From positions 1,069,099 through 1,133,098 of the forward strand of contig NZ_FXAW01000001.1 in the NCBI RefSeq assembly GCF_900177665.1: a stretch of DNA of 64,000 nucleotides. Reading direction: 5' to 3'. How positions within the stretch are numbered: position 1 is the stretch's first letter; every line of letters starts with the position of its first letter. The notes under the pieces were generated by a model that saw nothing but the letters and a program-made list of their open reading frames with translations, was not told where the DNA came from and did no database searches. Shown piece after piece: positions 8,417-17,370 of this stretch. The stretch is from Marivirga sericea (GTDB taxonomy: Bacteria > Bacteroidota > Bacteroidia > Cytophagales > Cyclobacteriaceae). A program made the position numbers and the translations under genes.

Positions 8417-9418
8417 TTACCATCTAATAAGAGCAGAGGCCCAAGTAAATCCACTACCGAAAGCCGCTAAGCAAACCAAGTCTCCTTCTTTCACTTTTCC
8501 TTCGTGCCAAGCTTCACTTAACGCAATCGGAATTGATGCAGCAGTAGTATTTCCGTATTTTTGAATATTATTGAAAACCTTGTCATCTGTTAATCCCATT
8601 TTGGATTGAATGAATTTGGAAATTCTTAAATTAGCTTGATGAGGAACCAACATATCAATATCTGAAGGTTTTAAATTGTTAGCTTCTAATGCTTCGTGAA
8701 TCACCTCTTGGAAACGAACTACAGCATGCTTAAAAACCATATTCCCATTCATATAGACCTTATAACCCGAAGTATCTAAAATTTGCTCGGGCTGTCTTTC
8801 TTCTCTGGAACGACTACTTCCAGGATCTTTTACATACAATTCTTCCGCATAAGTTCCTTCTGCATGAAGGTGAGTAGATAGAACTCCTTGTTCATCACTT
8901 GCACTCATGATGGCAACGCCTACCCCATCGCCAAAAATAACAGCAGTAGAGCGCCCACGATCAGACATGTCAATTGCTGTAGATTGGATCTCTCCACCAA
9001 CAACCATAATATTTTTATACATGCCAGTTTTAATGAATTGATCAGCTACTGATAAACTGTAGACAAATCCCGAACAGGCATTTCGGATATCTAAACAACC
9101 AATCGTATCCATCCCCATTTCTCGCTGTAATAATACACTAGATCCAGGGAAGAAATAATCTGGCGTAATGCTCGCAAAAATGATGAAATCAATATCCTCA
9201 TTTTTCATCTTGGCATTTTTCAAAGCCATATCAGCAGCTATTTTTGCCATTTTTGCTAAAGAACCCTCTATTTCAGGATCAAAAAAGCGCCTTTCTTTAA
9301 TACCTGTCCTTTCAGTAATCCATTCATCTGTTGTATCTATCCATTTGGCTATATCTTGATTAGTCACTACTGTGGAAGGCACAGCATGACCTAAGCCCAC
9401 TATTTTTGAATTTTTCAT
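8417..9418 (-). CDS. fabH: Beta-ketoacyl-ACP synthase III (FabH)
   Basis: FabH condenses acetyl-CoA (or another acyl-CoA) with malonyl-ACP to start fatty-acid synthesis. The 333-residue length is typical. The catalytic triad is complete: C115 in NACSGF, H260 in VPHQANLR and N290 in YGNTTAAS. The C-terminal GSGFTWASALIRW is the family ending. It stands alone here, without plsX, acpP or other fab genes, so this could be one of several FabH copies. Whether it prefers branched starters, common in this phylum, cannot be told from the sequence alone. Confidence 0.96.
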   Translation of the reverse strand: MKNSKIVGLGHAVPSTVVTNQDIAKWIDTTDEWITERTGIKERRFFDPEIEGSLAKMAKIAADMALKNAKMKNEDIDFIIFASITPDYFFPGSSVLLQREMGMDTIGCLDIRNACSGFVYSLSVADQFIKTGMYKNIMVVGGEIQSTAIDMSDRGRSTAVIFGDGVGVAIMSASDEQGVLSTHLHAEGTYAEELYVKDPGSSRSREERQPEQILDTSGYKVYMNGNMVFKHAVVRFQEVIHEALEANNLKPSDIDMLVPHQANLRISKFIQSKMGLTDDKVFNNIQKYGNTTAASIPIALSEAWHEGKVKEGDLVCLAAFGSGFTWASALIRW

Positions 9419-9561
9419 AGTATTTTTACTCCATTATCGTTTCCTGATGCACTTTATATTTACATAATTTTCAAAATGCGCCTCAATATAGAGCAATCTT
9501 ATATTCTAATCAAAAATAGTAGTCATGCAGCGTAATTACCGATGGGGCTTAGCATTGAAGA

Positions 9562-10074
9562 CTATTCTTCGAACCAAGTTTTATACAGTGTATAATTTTT
9601 TGCGGTCTTCTCGAAGATCTCTAGTAATTCTCCTTCGATCTTTTTTACCTTTTTTGCCGGAACACCTGCATATATATATCCGGACTCTACAATAGTATTC
9701 TCCAAAACCACCGCACCTGCTGCTACTATTGAACTGGATTGAACCACCGCATTATCCATTACGATAGCGCCCATACCCACCAAAGCAGAATCTTCAATTT
9801 TGCACCCATGAACAATTGCCCTATGTCCTATTGACACACTATTACCTATTGAGGTAGACGCCTTTTTGTATGTACAATGAATTACAGCACCATCTTGAAT
9901 ATTAGTTTTATCTCCTATTACGATACTATTCACATCTCCTCTAATAATAGCACCCCACCAAATACTACAATCCTTTCCAATTATCACATCACCAACAATC
10001 ACAGCATTATCTGCTACAAAAGAATTCCCTCCAATTAGTGGCATCTTTCCCTCACACTCTTTAATTATTCCCAT
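9562..10074 (-). CDS. Gamma-carbonic-anhydrase-like left-handed beta-helix protein
   Basis: The 170-residue protein is built from hexapeptide repeats of the left-handed beta-helix type (VIVGDVIIGKDCSIWWGAII and onward). The three zinc histidines of gamma-class carbonic anhydrases are present as H66 (VIHCTYK), H84 (IGHRAIVHG) and H89. The RGD segment (R45-D47) and the C-terminal helix are also typical. Families with this layout (CaiE/PaaY/YrdA) often lack strong anhydrase activity, so the function should be read as probable. It is transcribed divergently from the YceI gene. Confidence 0.88.
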   Translation of the reverse strand: MGIIKECEGKMPLIGGNSFVADNAVIVGDVIIGKDCSIWWGAIIRGDVNSIVIGDKTNIQDGAVIHCTYKKASTSIGNSVSIGHRAIVHGCKIEDSALVGMGAIVMDNAVVQSSSIVAAGAVVLENTIVESGYIYAGVPAKKVKKIEGELLEIFEKTAKNYTLYKTWFEE

Positions 10075-10198
10075 TTTAATTTGTTTTTAAATAATAGATG
10101 TACCTACATTTCATATTAATGTATATTTTTTTTTATGATTTCACAAACTTTATAAAACTTCAAGCGTTACTCGAACTAAACAATAAAACCACTAATCT

Positions 10199-10960
10199 AT
10201 GAAAATTTTAAAAACAATAAGCGCATTTGCTTTCGCCATCATTTTGGCGCTAGCGTGTACTTCAAATCCTAAAGGTGACGAAGCAAAAGTAAGCGAAGCT
10301 GAAGAAGTAACTGAAGCAAAGGGAATGGAAGTAGCAGTTTCTTCTGATGAGGCTAATATGGAATTCGTAGGTACCAAACCTACAGGAAGACATTATGGAA
10401 ATATTGCGTTGTCTGACGGATCAATTACTGTTAAAGATGGCAAAGTAACGGGAGGTAAATTTGTATTCGATTTAAATGAAATCGCAATCACTGATTTGAA
10501 AGATGATCAAGAAAGTCACCAAAAACTAGTTGGCCATTTGCAATCAGATGATTTTTTCGATGCAGCGAATCATCCTCAAGTTACATTTGAGTTAGTATCC
10601 TTGAAGCCTCTAAAATCAGAGAAAACAGCGGATAGCTATGACTCTTACCAAAACGATATGGAACAACCAGCTGAAGACGAGAAGATTATGGAATTACCAG
10701 ATTTTGAATTGGAAGGTGCTACTCACGAAGTAACTGGTAATCTGACAATGAGAGGTAAAACATTAGCAATAACAGTACCTGCGAAGGTGGAGGTTACTGA
10801 CAACGGTGTAAAGGCTTTTACTAACTTCAGTATTGATAGAACTAAATGGGGCTTGATGTATGGAGATGAGTCGAAAGCAGTCGATAAAGCAAAAGATAAA
10901 TTTATTTATAATACTGTTGGGGTTGGCTTTAATATTGATGCCAAAACAAAAAACATGTAA
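10199..10960 (+). CDS. YceI-family lipoprotein
   Basis: YceI proteins have a lipocalin-like barrel that binds isoprenoids or other amphiphiles. The 253-residue product has a signal peptide with a lipobox ending at C20 (LALACTS), followed by a Glu/Lys-rich spacer. The domain begins at about residue 48 (NMEFVGTKPTGRHYGNI) and ends with INFSIDRTKWGLMYG-like strands (TNFSIDRTKWGL). An acidic insertion at about 140-165 (QPAEDEKIMELPDFELEG) makes it longer than ordinary YceI. It is followed by a terminator and is probably monocistronic. Confidence 0.9.
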   Translation: MKILKTISAFAFAIILALACTSNPKGDEAKVSEAEEVTEAKGMEVAVSSDEANMEFVGTKPTGRHYGNIALSDGSITVKDGKVTGGKFVFDLNEIAITDLKDDQESHQKLVGHLQSDDFFDAANHPQVTFELVSLKPLKSEKTADSYDSYQNDMEQPAEDEKIMELPDFELEGATHEVTGNLTMRGKTLAITVPAKVEVTDNGVKAFTNFSIDRTKWGLMYGDESKAVDKAKDKFIYNTVGVGFNIDAKTKNM

Positions 10961-10985
10961 TTCTAAGTCTTTAAAAATAATTGAT

Positions 10986-11018
10986 AAGGTTGCTAATATT
11001 TTTTAGCAGCCTTTTTTT
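10986..11018 (+). terminator. Terminator after the YceI gene
   Basis: AAGGTTGCTAA and TTAGCAGCCTT form an 11-bp stem with one G-T wobble and a six-base loop, followed by seven T residues. Its position shows that the upstream in-frame part of the pabB frame is not coding. Confidence 0.9.
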
Positions 11019-11046
11019 GTGCAATTTTGTATCAAAATCAGTTCTA

Positions 11047-12333
11047 TTGGAATCTATTAAAATCGACATATCACCATTTCCAAATGCTTGGGAGTCTATC
11101 TTAAATTGGGTAGAAAATTACCCCAATGTTGTCGCTTTCTACCCCCAGCAGGTAAAAGAATACCCTTTCGGAGCTTTCCCAAAAGTTATTGCTGTTGGAA
11201 ATCAAAAATTGAATCTTAGAGCTCCATTTTTCGAAAGTCTACAATCATATTTGCATGCTAATCCGAACAAAAAGATATTCGGATATTTAGGGTACGACTT
11301 AAAAAACGAATTAGAGGATTTAGAAAGTCATCATCCTTCCATAATCAATTGGGACCCAATGAATTTTTTTAGTCCTGACTGTTTACTTTCATTTGATCAA
11401 AAACATCTTACTATTGAGAGTACAGATTTAGACTATTTTAAAGACGAAATTCAAAAGACATTATCTTTCATCCCTTCTGAAAATCAAGAGCAACCATCAG
11501 TTAGTCGTTACAAATCATGGGTGAGTAAAAAAGAATATATTAATAAAGTTAATCAGTTGAAAAACCACATTGTAGAAGGGGATATTTATGAAATTAATTA
11601 TTGCATTAATTATTCTGCTACTGCCAAACGTTTAAATCCTATTCAAGTTTTTCAGAAATTATGCAGCAACTCTCCTGCTCCCTTTGCTTCATATTTGAAA
11701 ATAGACAAAAAACACATTATTTCTTCTTCACCAGAGCGCTTTTTGAAGCTCAAAGACCAAAAAATAATAAGTCAACCTATAAAAGGCACTGCCAGCAGAG
11801 GCTTGACTGAAAAAGAAGACCTTGAAAATAAAAAACAGCTATTTAAAAGCGAGAAAGAACGAGCAGAAAACATGATGATTGTAGATTTAGTCCGCAATGA
11901 TCTGGCTAAATCATCCGTGAGTGGAAGTGTAAAAGTGGATGAAATCTTTGGGATTTATAGCTTTCAGCAGGTTCACCAAATGATCAGCACCGTTTCTGCT
12001 ACAAAGCGAAAAGAAGTCAGTTCCTGTGAAGTAATCAAAAATGCATTTCCAATGGGTAGCATGACAGGTGCACCCAAAATTAGAGCAATGCAATTGATTG
12101 AAGATTACGAATGCAGCAAAAGAAATGTATTCTCTGGAAGTATTGGTTATTTCAATGGAGCCCATGACTTTGATTTCAATGTCTTGATTAGGAGCATCTA
12201 CTATGATGAAAAAACGGATGCTATCAATTATCAAGTTGGCAGTGCCATCACCTATGATTCCGATCCTGAAACTGAATATGAAGAATGCCTTTTGAAAGCC
12301 AAAGCAATAGAAAAAACGCTGGGCATCATATAA
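11047..12333 (+). CDS. pabB: Aminodeoxychorismate synthase component I (PabB)
   Basis: PabB converts chorismate plus ammonia to 4-amino-4-deoxychorismate for folate synthesis. Signature segments are GDIYEINYCINYSA, SSSPERFLKL, PIKGTASRG, MIVDLVRNDLAKS, GSMTGAPKIRAMQ and the C-terminal GSAITYDSDPETEYEEC. The lysine in PIKGT is the residue that separates PabB from TrpE, which has Ala there. I place the start at TTG 11047 (about 428 residues). The frame is open back to 10981, but that stretch is the terminator of the preceding gene and encodes only an accidental hydrophobic peptide. No pabA or pabC lies next to it. The start is moderately certain, the function well supported. Confidence 0.9.
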   Translation: MESIKIDISPFPNAWESILNWVENYPNVVAFYPQQVKEYPFGAFPKVIAVGNQKLNLRAPFFESLQSYLHANPNKKIFGYLGYDLKNELEDLESHHPSIINWDPMNFFSPDCLLSFDQKHLTIESTDLDYFKDEIQKTLSFIPSENQEQPSVSRYKSWVSKKEYINKVNQLKNHIVEGDIYEINYCINYSATAKRLNPIQVFQKLCSNSPAPFASYLKIDKKHIISSSPERFLKLKDQKIISQPIKGTASRGLTEKEDLENKKQLFKSEKERAENMMIVDLVRNDLAKSSVSGSVKVDEIFGIYSFQQVHQMISTVSATKRKEVSSCEVIKNAFPMGSMTGAPKIRAMQLIEDYECSKRNVFSGSIGYFNGAHDFDFNVLIRSIYYDEKTDAINYQVGSAITYDSDPETEYEECLLKAKAIEKTLGII

Positions 12334-12399
12334 TCTTAAAAAGATTACTTTTCCGAAGGAAAAACTACTGCCATAATGTCATTTTCTAGAATTATTAGC

Positions 12400-12407
12400 T
12401 ACCTTTG
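12400..12407 (+). promoter_or_regulatory. -7 promoter element (TACCTTTG) for miaB
   Basis: TACCTTTG matches TAnnTTTG and sits 46 bases before the miaB ATG, leaving a leader of about 40 bases. Confidence 0.5.
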
Positions 12408-12453
12408 CCTGCTATAAATTAATACAACACAAAGCACTTTATAAATTACAAAT

Positions 12454-13920
12454 ATGAGTGAATTGATTAAAGACTTGGACATTATTGCAGAAGAAACAAA
12501 GACAGACGAGTCTTGCGCTGTTCAAGTATCAAAAGAAGAAAATACTGGCAAAAACCGAAAATTATATATTGAAAGTTACGGCTGTGCAATGAATTTCTCT
12601 GATAGTGAAATTGTCACTTCCATTATGAAAGATAATGGATTTGATACTACAGATGATTTCAAGTCAGCTGATGTTATATTACTCAATACCTGCTCTATTA
12701 GAGAAAAAGCAGAGCTAACAGTCCGAAAAAGATTAACTGATTTCAATAAAGTCAAAGCAAGTAAGCCTGGAATGCAAATTGGAGTATTAGGATGCATGGC
12801 TGAGAGACTGAAAACCAAACTTTTAGAAGAGGAGAAAATCGTAGATATCGTAGCAGGCCCTGACTCCTACAGAGATTTACCAAACTTGGTAAAGACAGTT
12901 GATGAAGGTGATAAAGCAGTCAATACATTCTTAAGCAGGGAAGAGACTTATGCCGACATTAGCCCTGTGAGGCTTAATTCAAATGGAGTAACAGCATTTA
13001 TCTCAATCATGCGAGGCTGTGACAATATGTGCTCTTTCTGCGTAGTGCCTTTCACTAGAGGAAGAGAGAGAAGTCGCGATCCTTTTTCGATCGTAAAAGA
13101 AGCTCAGGATCTATTTGACAAGGGCTATAGAGAAGTAACTCTATTAGGACAAAATGTAGACTCCTACAAATGGTCGGAAGAGATGAATAACAAAGCCCGA
13201 TTAGAAAAAATTGAGAGAAAAGAGGATGTCGAGATTATCAACTTTGCAAATCTGATTGAAATGGTAGCAAAGGTATCACCTGATTTAAGAGTTCGGTTTT
13301 CTACTTCTCATCCGAAAGATATAACAGATGAGGTCTTGCATACGATGAAAAAGTACGAAAATATTTGCAATTATATTCATTTACCAGCACAGAGTGGTAA
13401 TTCACGTATTTTAAAAATGATGAATCGTACTTATGATCGAGACTGGTATATCAATAGAGTGGATGCTATCAGAGAAATTTTGGGTGAAGAGTGCGGCATT
13501 TCTTCTGATATGATATCAGGATTCTGTTCTGAAACAGAGCAGGATCATCAAGATACCCTAAGCTTAATGGACTATGTTAAATATGACTTCTCCTATATGT
13601 TCTTTTATTCTGAACGGCCAGGAACTTTAGCGGAGAAAAAATATGAAGATGATGTTCCATTGGAAACAAAAAAGAGGAGATTGCAAGAGATCATCGATAA
13701 ACAAAGAGTGTATTCTTTGGAACGCAATCATTTGGTACTAAATAAGGTCCACAAAGTTTTGGTGGAAGGCACTTCAAAAAGATCAGATGAACAACTACAA
13801 GGAAGAAACTCAGAGAATAAAGTAGTGATCTTTCCTAAAGGAAATCATAAAAAAGGAGATTATGTTAATGTTTTCGTAGAGGAATGTACAGGTGCAACCC
13901 TAATTGGGAAAGCGGTCTAA
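12454..13920 (+). CDS. miaB: MiaB, tRNA 2-methylthio-N6-isopentenyladenosine(37) synthase
   Basis: MiaB is a radical-SAM enzyme that adds a methylthio group to i6A37 in tRNAs reading UNN codons. The 488-residue protein has all expected parts. The N-terminal UPF0004 domain ligates the auxiliary cluster through C44, C80 and C114. The radical-SAM motif is C189-C193-C196 in [22 protein letters not shown] domain lies at the C-terminus (about 420-488). An extra N-terminal 35 residues rich in Glu and Lys precede the domain, as is common in this phylum. The next gene starts 12 bases later, so miaB leads a unit with the sigma-54 activator and lptE. Confidence 0.97.
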   Translation: MSELIKDLDIIAEETKTDESCAVQVSKEENTGKNRKLYIESYGCAMNFSDSEIVTSIMKDNGFDTTDDFKSADVILLNTCSIREKAELTVRKRLTDFNKVKASKPGMQIGVLGCMAERLKTKLLEEEKIVDIVAGPDSYRDLPNLVKTVDEGDKAVNTFLSREETYADISPVRLNSNGVTAFISIMRGCDNMCSFCVVPFTRGRERSRDPFSIVKEAQDLFDKGYREVTLLGQNVDSYKWSEEMNNKARLEKIERKEDVEIINFANLIEMVAKVSPDLRVRFSTSHPKDITDEVLHTMKKYENICNYIHLPAQSGNSRILKMMNRTYDRDWYINRVDAIREILGEECGISSDMISGFCSETEQDHQDTLSLMDYVKYDFSYMFFYSERPGTLAEKKYEDDVPLETKKRRLQEIIDKQRVYSLERNHLVLNKVHKVLVEGTSKRSDEQLQGRNSENKVVIFPKGNHKKGDYVNVFVEECTGATLIGKAV

Positions 13921-13932
13921 ATACTTTTTGCT

Positions 13933-15201
13933 TTGGATATACAAACTATCAAAAATAGATTCGGCATAATCGGAAATTCCGATCATTTAAACTTTGCCAT
14001 TAAAGTAGCCATGCAGGTTGCTCCTACAGATATGACTGTACTCATAACCGGAGAAAGCGGAGTGGGAAAAGAGTCATTTTCCAAAATTATTCATCAGCTA
14101 AGTGCAAGAAAGCATGGTCAATTTATTGCTGTCAATTGTGGTGCAATCCCTGAAGGAACTATAGATTCCGAGCTATTCGGACACGAAAAAGGTTCTTTTA
14201 CCGGTGCTTATGATGCTAGAAAAGGATACTTTGAGGTGACAGATAATGGTACTATTTTTTTAGATGAAATTGGCGAAATGCCACTCCCAACTCAATCCCG
14301 TTTATTGAGGGTTCTAGAAAATGGAGAATTTATCAGAGTGGGTTCTTCGAAAGTAGTCAAAACTGATGTGAGAGTGGTGGCAGCTACTAATGTAAACTTA
14401 ATTCAAGCAGTTGAAAAAGGGAAGTTTAGAGAAGATTTATATTATCGACTCAATACCGTTCCTATTTTTGTTCCGCCTCTGCGCGATAGAGGTGAAGATA
14501 TTGAGCTCTTATTTCGAAAATTCACGTCAGATTTTGCTGAAAAGCATCATGTCAACCCCATTAAACTAACAGAAGATGCGAAGCAAGCTTTAATGGGTTA
14601 TCGCTATCCAGGAAACATTCGGCAGCTTAAAAATATTGCTGAGCAGATTTCTCTGTTGGAAATGGAACGCGAAGTTGATAAAGATATTTTATTGAAGTAT
14701 TTGCCACAAGAAGGTAATATGATGCCGGCAATTTACAAAAGTACAGATAGCACTGGCGGTGGTGATAAGAGTAATTTCTCTGAGCGCGATATTTTATACA
14801 AAATTCTTTTTGACATGCGGAATGATGTCGAAGAATTAAAGAAACTGGTACATAATGTACTCAAGAACGAAAATTACGGAGAAGAAATCATCAAAGACAA
14901 TGAAGGACTATTTGAAGTGAAACAAAATGAGTTCAAAGAAAATGCAGAAGGCATCAGGACTCCATATTTACTAGATAGTCGAAAAAATGACGAAGATGAT
15001 ACAAGTGAGAGTTTTAATCTAGAAGATTATCAAGATGCTGAACACGAGATTGAGGAAGAATCTTTATCATTGGAAAAAAAGGAAAAAGAAATGATAGAGC
15101 GTGCACTTTCCAAAAATCAGAATAAAAGAAAATATGCGGCACGAGATTTGGGTATTTCTGAGCGTACCTTGTACAGAAAAATAAAACAATATGACCTTTA
15201 G
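13933..15201 (+). CDS. Sigma-54-dependent transcriptional activator lacking a sensor domain
   Basis: The AAA+ domain starts essentially at residue 1, so there is no receiver, GAF or PAS input domain. Walker A is GESGVGKE at 40-47, Walker B is TIFLDE around 107-111, and the sigma-54 contact loop reads GSFTGA (87-92) rather than the commoner GAFTGA. A Fis-type helix-turn-helix closes the protein (AARDLGISERTLYRKIKQYD). About 115 residues of acidic, probably disordered linker (about 255-370) lie between the ATPase and the DNA-binding helix; this is longer than usual. Start is TTG. The gene is 12 bases after miaB and overlaps lptE by 11 bases. Activity must be set by its amount or by a partner, since no sensor domain is present. 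Confidence 0.92.
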   Translation: MDIQTIKNRFGIIGNSDHLNFAIKVAMQVAPTDMTVLITGESGVGKESFSKIIHQLSARKHGQFIAVNCGAIPEGTIDSELFGHEKGSFTGAYDARKGYFEVTDNGTIFLDEIGEMPLPTQSRLLRVLENGEFIRVGSSKVVKTDVRVVAATNVNLIQAVEKGKFREDLYYRLNTVPIFVPPLRDRGEDIELLFRKFTSDFAEKHHVNPIKLTEDAKQALMGYRYPGNIRQLKNIAEQISLLEMEREVDKDILLKYLPQEGNMMPAIYKSTDSTGGGDKSNFSERDILYKILFDMRNDVEELKKLVHNVLKNENYGEEIIKDNEGLFEVKQNEFKENAEGIRTPYLLDSRKNDEDDTSESFNLEDYQDAEHEIEEESLSLEKKEKEMIERALSKNQNKRKYAARDLGISERTLYRKIKQYDL

Positions 15202-15718
15202 AAGTATTTTAGTTTTTTTGTTTTTAGCATTAACCACAAGTAGCTGTGGTGTTTACAGTTTCACAGGAGCATCAATCTCTCCAGACATCAAAACCATGTC
15301 CATCCAATATTTTTATAATGATTCAGGAAATGGGCCACCCAACTTACAACAAACTTTTACGGAAGAAATAAGAGATTATTATCAGCAAAATACCAGTTTA
15401 GAACTAGTGGAATCTAATGGAGACTTACAGCTGGAGGGGTCTATTACAGGCTATACTGTTAAACCAATTGCAGTTACTGCTTCAGGAAATCCTAATCAAG
15501 CAGATGCTGCAGGAGCCACTAGATTAACGATCACAGTAAAAGTAACCTATGTTAACACAAAAGATGAAGTTTTCAATTTCGATAATAAATCATTTTCATT
15601 TTACGCAGATTTTGATGCCACTTCAACCACTTTAACTGCAGAAGAAGATCAACTAATAGAAACCATTTTAGATCAGATAATTATAGATATATTTAATGCA
15701 TCAGTAGCAAATTGGTAA
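15191..15718 (+). CDS. lptE: LptE-family LPS-assembly lipoprotein
   Basis: LptE plugs the LptD barrel during LPS insertion into the outer membrane. The 175-residue product has a signal peptide with a lipobox (LTTSSCGVYSF, Cys at about 19). It is followed by the Bacteroidota LptE pattern: YSFTGASISPDIKTMSIQYF, then PNLQQTFTEEIRDYYQQ and the final DQIIIDIFNASVANW segment. It overlaps the sigma-54 activator gene by 11 bases, a translationally coupled arrangement, and is followed at 35 bases by the Lys-rich gene. The LptE assignment rests on length, lipobox and this neighbourhood, which is conserved in the phylum as far as I recall. Confidence 0.85.
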   Translation: MTFRSILVFLFLALTTSSCGVYSFTGASISPDIKTMSIQYFYNDSGNGPPNLQQTFTEEIRDYYQQNTSLELVESNGDLQLEGSITGYTVKPIAVTASGNPNQADAAGATRLTITVKVTYVNTKDEVFNFDNKSFSFYADFDATSTTLTAEEDQLIETILDQIIIDIFNASVANW

Positions 15719-15753
15719 AATTTTGTAACTTTAATTCTTTAAAATAGAACCAA

Positions 15754-16830
15754 GTGGATAAACAAAGGCTTACAACTCTAATTAATCAACCATCAAAACT
15801 ACAAGAAACCGACTTCAGAGAACTATCTGATCTCAAGAAGGAATACCCCTATTTTCAAGCGCTTTCGCCTCTCATCACTATCGGTTCAAAAAAGTTTTCA
15901 CCCCAAAATGAAAAAAAATATTTACAGTCTGCAGCAATTTATGCTTTGGATAGAAAGCATCTAAAGGAGATTTTAACGGAGGATTATTACGTATTTGAAA
16001 GTAAGCAAGAGAACGTAGAGAGTCAAGAAAAACAAATACCACAATCAAATTCGAAAACACTTGCCGATTCCATCATAGAAGATAATCCTTCTAATACAAC
16101 ATCGCATTTGCCAGATTCCTTCTTTGAAGATCTAATCCATGAGATGGAAGCGCTTAAAGCCGAAAAAGAAAATTACCAAAAAACTTTAGATCGAATCGAA
16201 GCAAAGAAAGCCAGCAGTAAAAAAACGAAGACTGCCACCAAAACAACTTCGAAAGCAAAGAGCCCAAAAACCGCTACTCTTAACAAGACTACCACAGCAA
16301 AAAAGTCAGCTCCTAAGACTAAAGCAGCTAGTTCAAAAAAAACTAGCCAAACAAAAAAAAGTACGCCTACCAAATCAACAGTAAAAAAAACAACCGCTCC
16401 GAAAGCAAAAGAAAGTAGTAAAAAAACTGCTAGCCCCAAAAGTAAAAGGCCAACGAAAACTGCCGCAAAAAAGCCTAAAAAAGATGAACATGACATAATT
16501 GAAGAAATTACTTCAAGAAAAGAGTTGAAAATAAGTGATGCTCACAAAAAGGAACAATTAAGTATCATTAATAATTTTATTGAAAAAGAACCCATTCTAA
16601 CGAAACGGATAGACACTGATAATCAGTCAAATAAGCAGGAAGCAGAAGATCTTTCGGCTAGCAGCGTCAACCTTTCAGATGATGTAGTTTCGGAAACTTT
16701 GGCAAAATTGATGATAAAACAAGGGAGAAAGCAAAAAGCCATTGATATTTACAAGAAATTAATTTGGAAATTTCCACAAAAAAAGACGTACTTTGTCGAA
16801 ATTATAGATGAGTTAAAAAAAGAATCATAA
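15754..16830 (+). CDS. Conserved protein with a histone-H1-like Lys/Ala/Thr segment
   Basis: The 358-residue protein has three parts. Residues 1-150 form a helical, soluble region that begins with the pattern TDFRELSDLKKEYPYFQAL, seen at the start of many Bacteroidota TPR-like proteins. Residues 151-243 (16204-16482) are a low-complexity basic stretch of Lys, Ala, Thr, Ser and Pro (KKTAPKAK-type repeats) that resembles linker-histone tails. Residues 244-358 are acidic and then helical, ending with a TPR-like helix pair (KQGRKQKAIDIYKKLIWKFP). There is no signal peptide. Start is GTG at 15754. It lies between lptE and secG in one unit (next gap 4 bases). The function is not known; DNA or RNA binding by the basic segment is an inference. 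Confidence 0.85.
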   Translation: MDKQRLTTLINQPSKLQETDFRELSDLKKEYPYFQALSPLITIGSKKFSPQNEKKYLQSAAIYALDRKHLKEILTEDYYVFESKQENVESQEKQIPQSNSKTLADSIIEDNPSNTTSHLPDSFFEDLIHEMEALKAEKENYQKTLDRIEAKKASSKKTKTATKTTSKAKSPKTATLNKTTTAKKSAPKTKAASSKKTSQTKKSTPTKSTVKKTTAPKAKESSKKTASPKSKRPTKTAAKKPKKDEHDIIEEITSRKELKISDAHKKEQLSIINNFIEKEPILTKRIDTDNQSNKQEAEDLSASSVNLSDDVVSETLAKLMIKQGRKQKAIDIYKKLIWKFPQKKTYFVEIIDELKKES

Positions 16831-16834
16831 ATAC

Positions 16835-17272
16835 ATGTTAACATTATTAATTACTTTAATCATTTTAGTTGCCATTTTGTTGGTATTGGTAGTATTGGCT
16901 CAAAATTCTAAAGGCGGTGGTTTGTCCAGCCAATTTGGAGGTTCAGGAGCTAGTCAAGTTGTAGGTGTTAAAAGAACTGGAGATATTCTGGAAAAGATCA
17001 CCTGGGTGTTGGCTATCAGCTTAGTGGTATTGAGCTTAGCTTCATCTTTTGTGATTAAATCAACAACAGTTGATACAGGCTTTACAAGTCCTAATATCGA
17101 AAAAGCACAAGATGAAACCTTACTTCCTGGAATGGAAAGTGGTGGTGAAGAAGGCCTATTACCTCCAACAGAAGGTGAAGAAGCTACGGAAGGTGATAGC
17201 GAACAAGGTGGTAACCAAGAATTGATTGAGGGGCTTCAAGACGAAACTGAAGACGGAAATACTGAAGAGTAA
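16835..17272 (+). CDS. secG: SecG, subunit of the SecYEG preprotein translocase
   Basis: SecG assists protein export through SecYE. The 145-residue product has two membrane segments (about residues 1-22 and 50-74) joined by the Gly-rich cytoplasmic loop NSKGGGLSSQFGGSGASQVVG, the family hallmark. A long acidic C-terminal tail (residues 80-145, rich in Glu and Gly) is extra compared with E. coli SecG but common in this phylum. It starts 4 bases after the Lys-rich gene and ends at a terminator, so it is the last gene of the miaB-secG unit. Confidence 0.95.
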   Translation: MLTLLITLIILVAILLVLVVLAQNSKGGGLSSQFGGSGASQVVGVKRTGDILEKITWVLAISLVVLSLASSFVIKSTTVDTGFTSPNIEKAQDETLLPGMESGGEEGLLPPTEGEEATEGDSEQGGNQELIEGLQDETEDGNTEE

Positions 17273-17295
17273 TATCGAACTTATAAAACACAGCA

Positions 17296-17325
17296 AAAGG
17301 GAATCCGAAAGGTTTCCCTTTTTTT
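17296..17325 (+). terminator. Terminator after secG
   Basis: AAAGGGAATCC and GGTTTCCCTTT form a stem with a GAAA loop, followed by a T-run. It ends the miaB-to-secG unit. Confidence 0.9.
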
Positions 17326-17370
17326 GTTTTAATTAATTAATATCTACTGTATTTATTAAAGCAAATGTAA

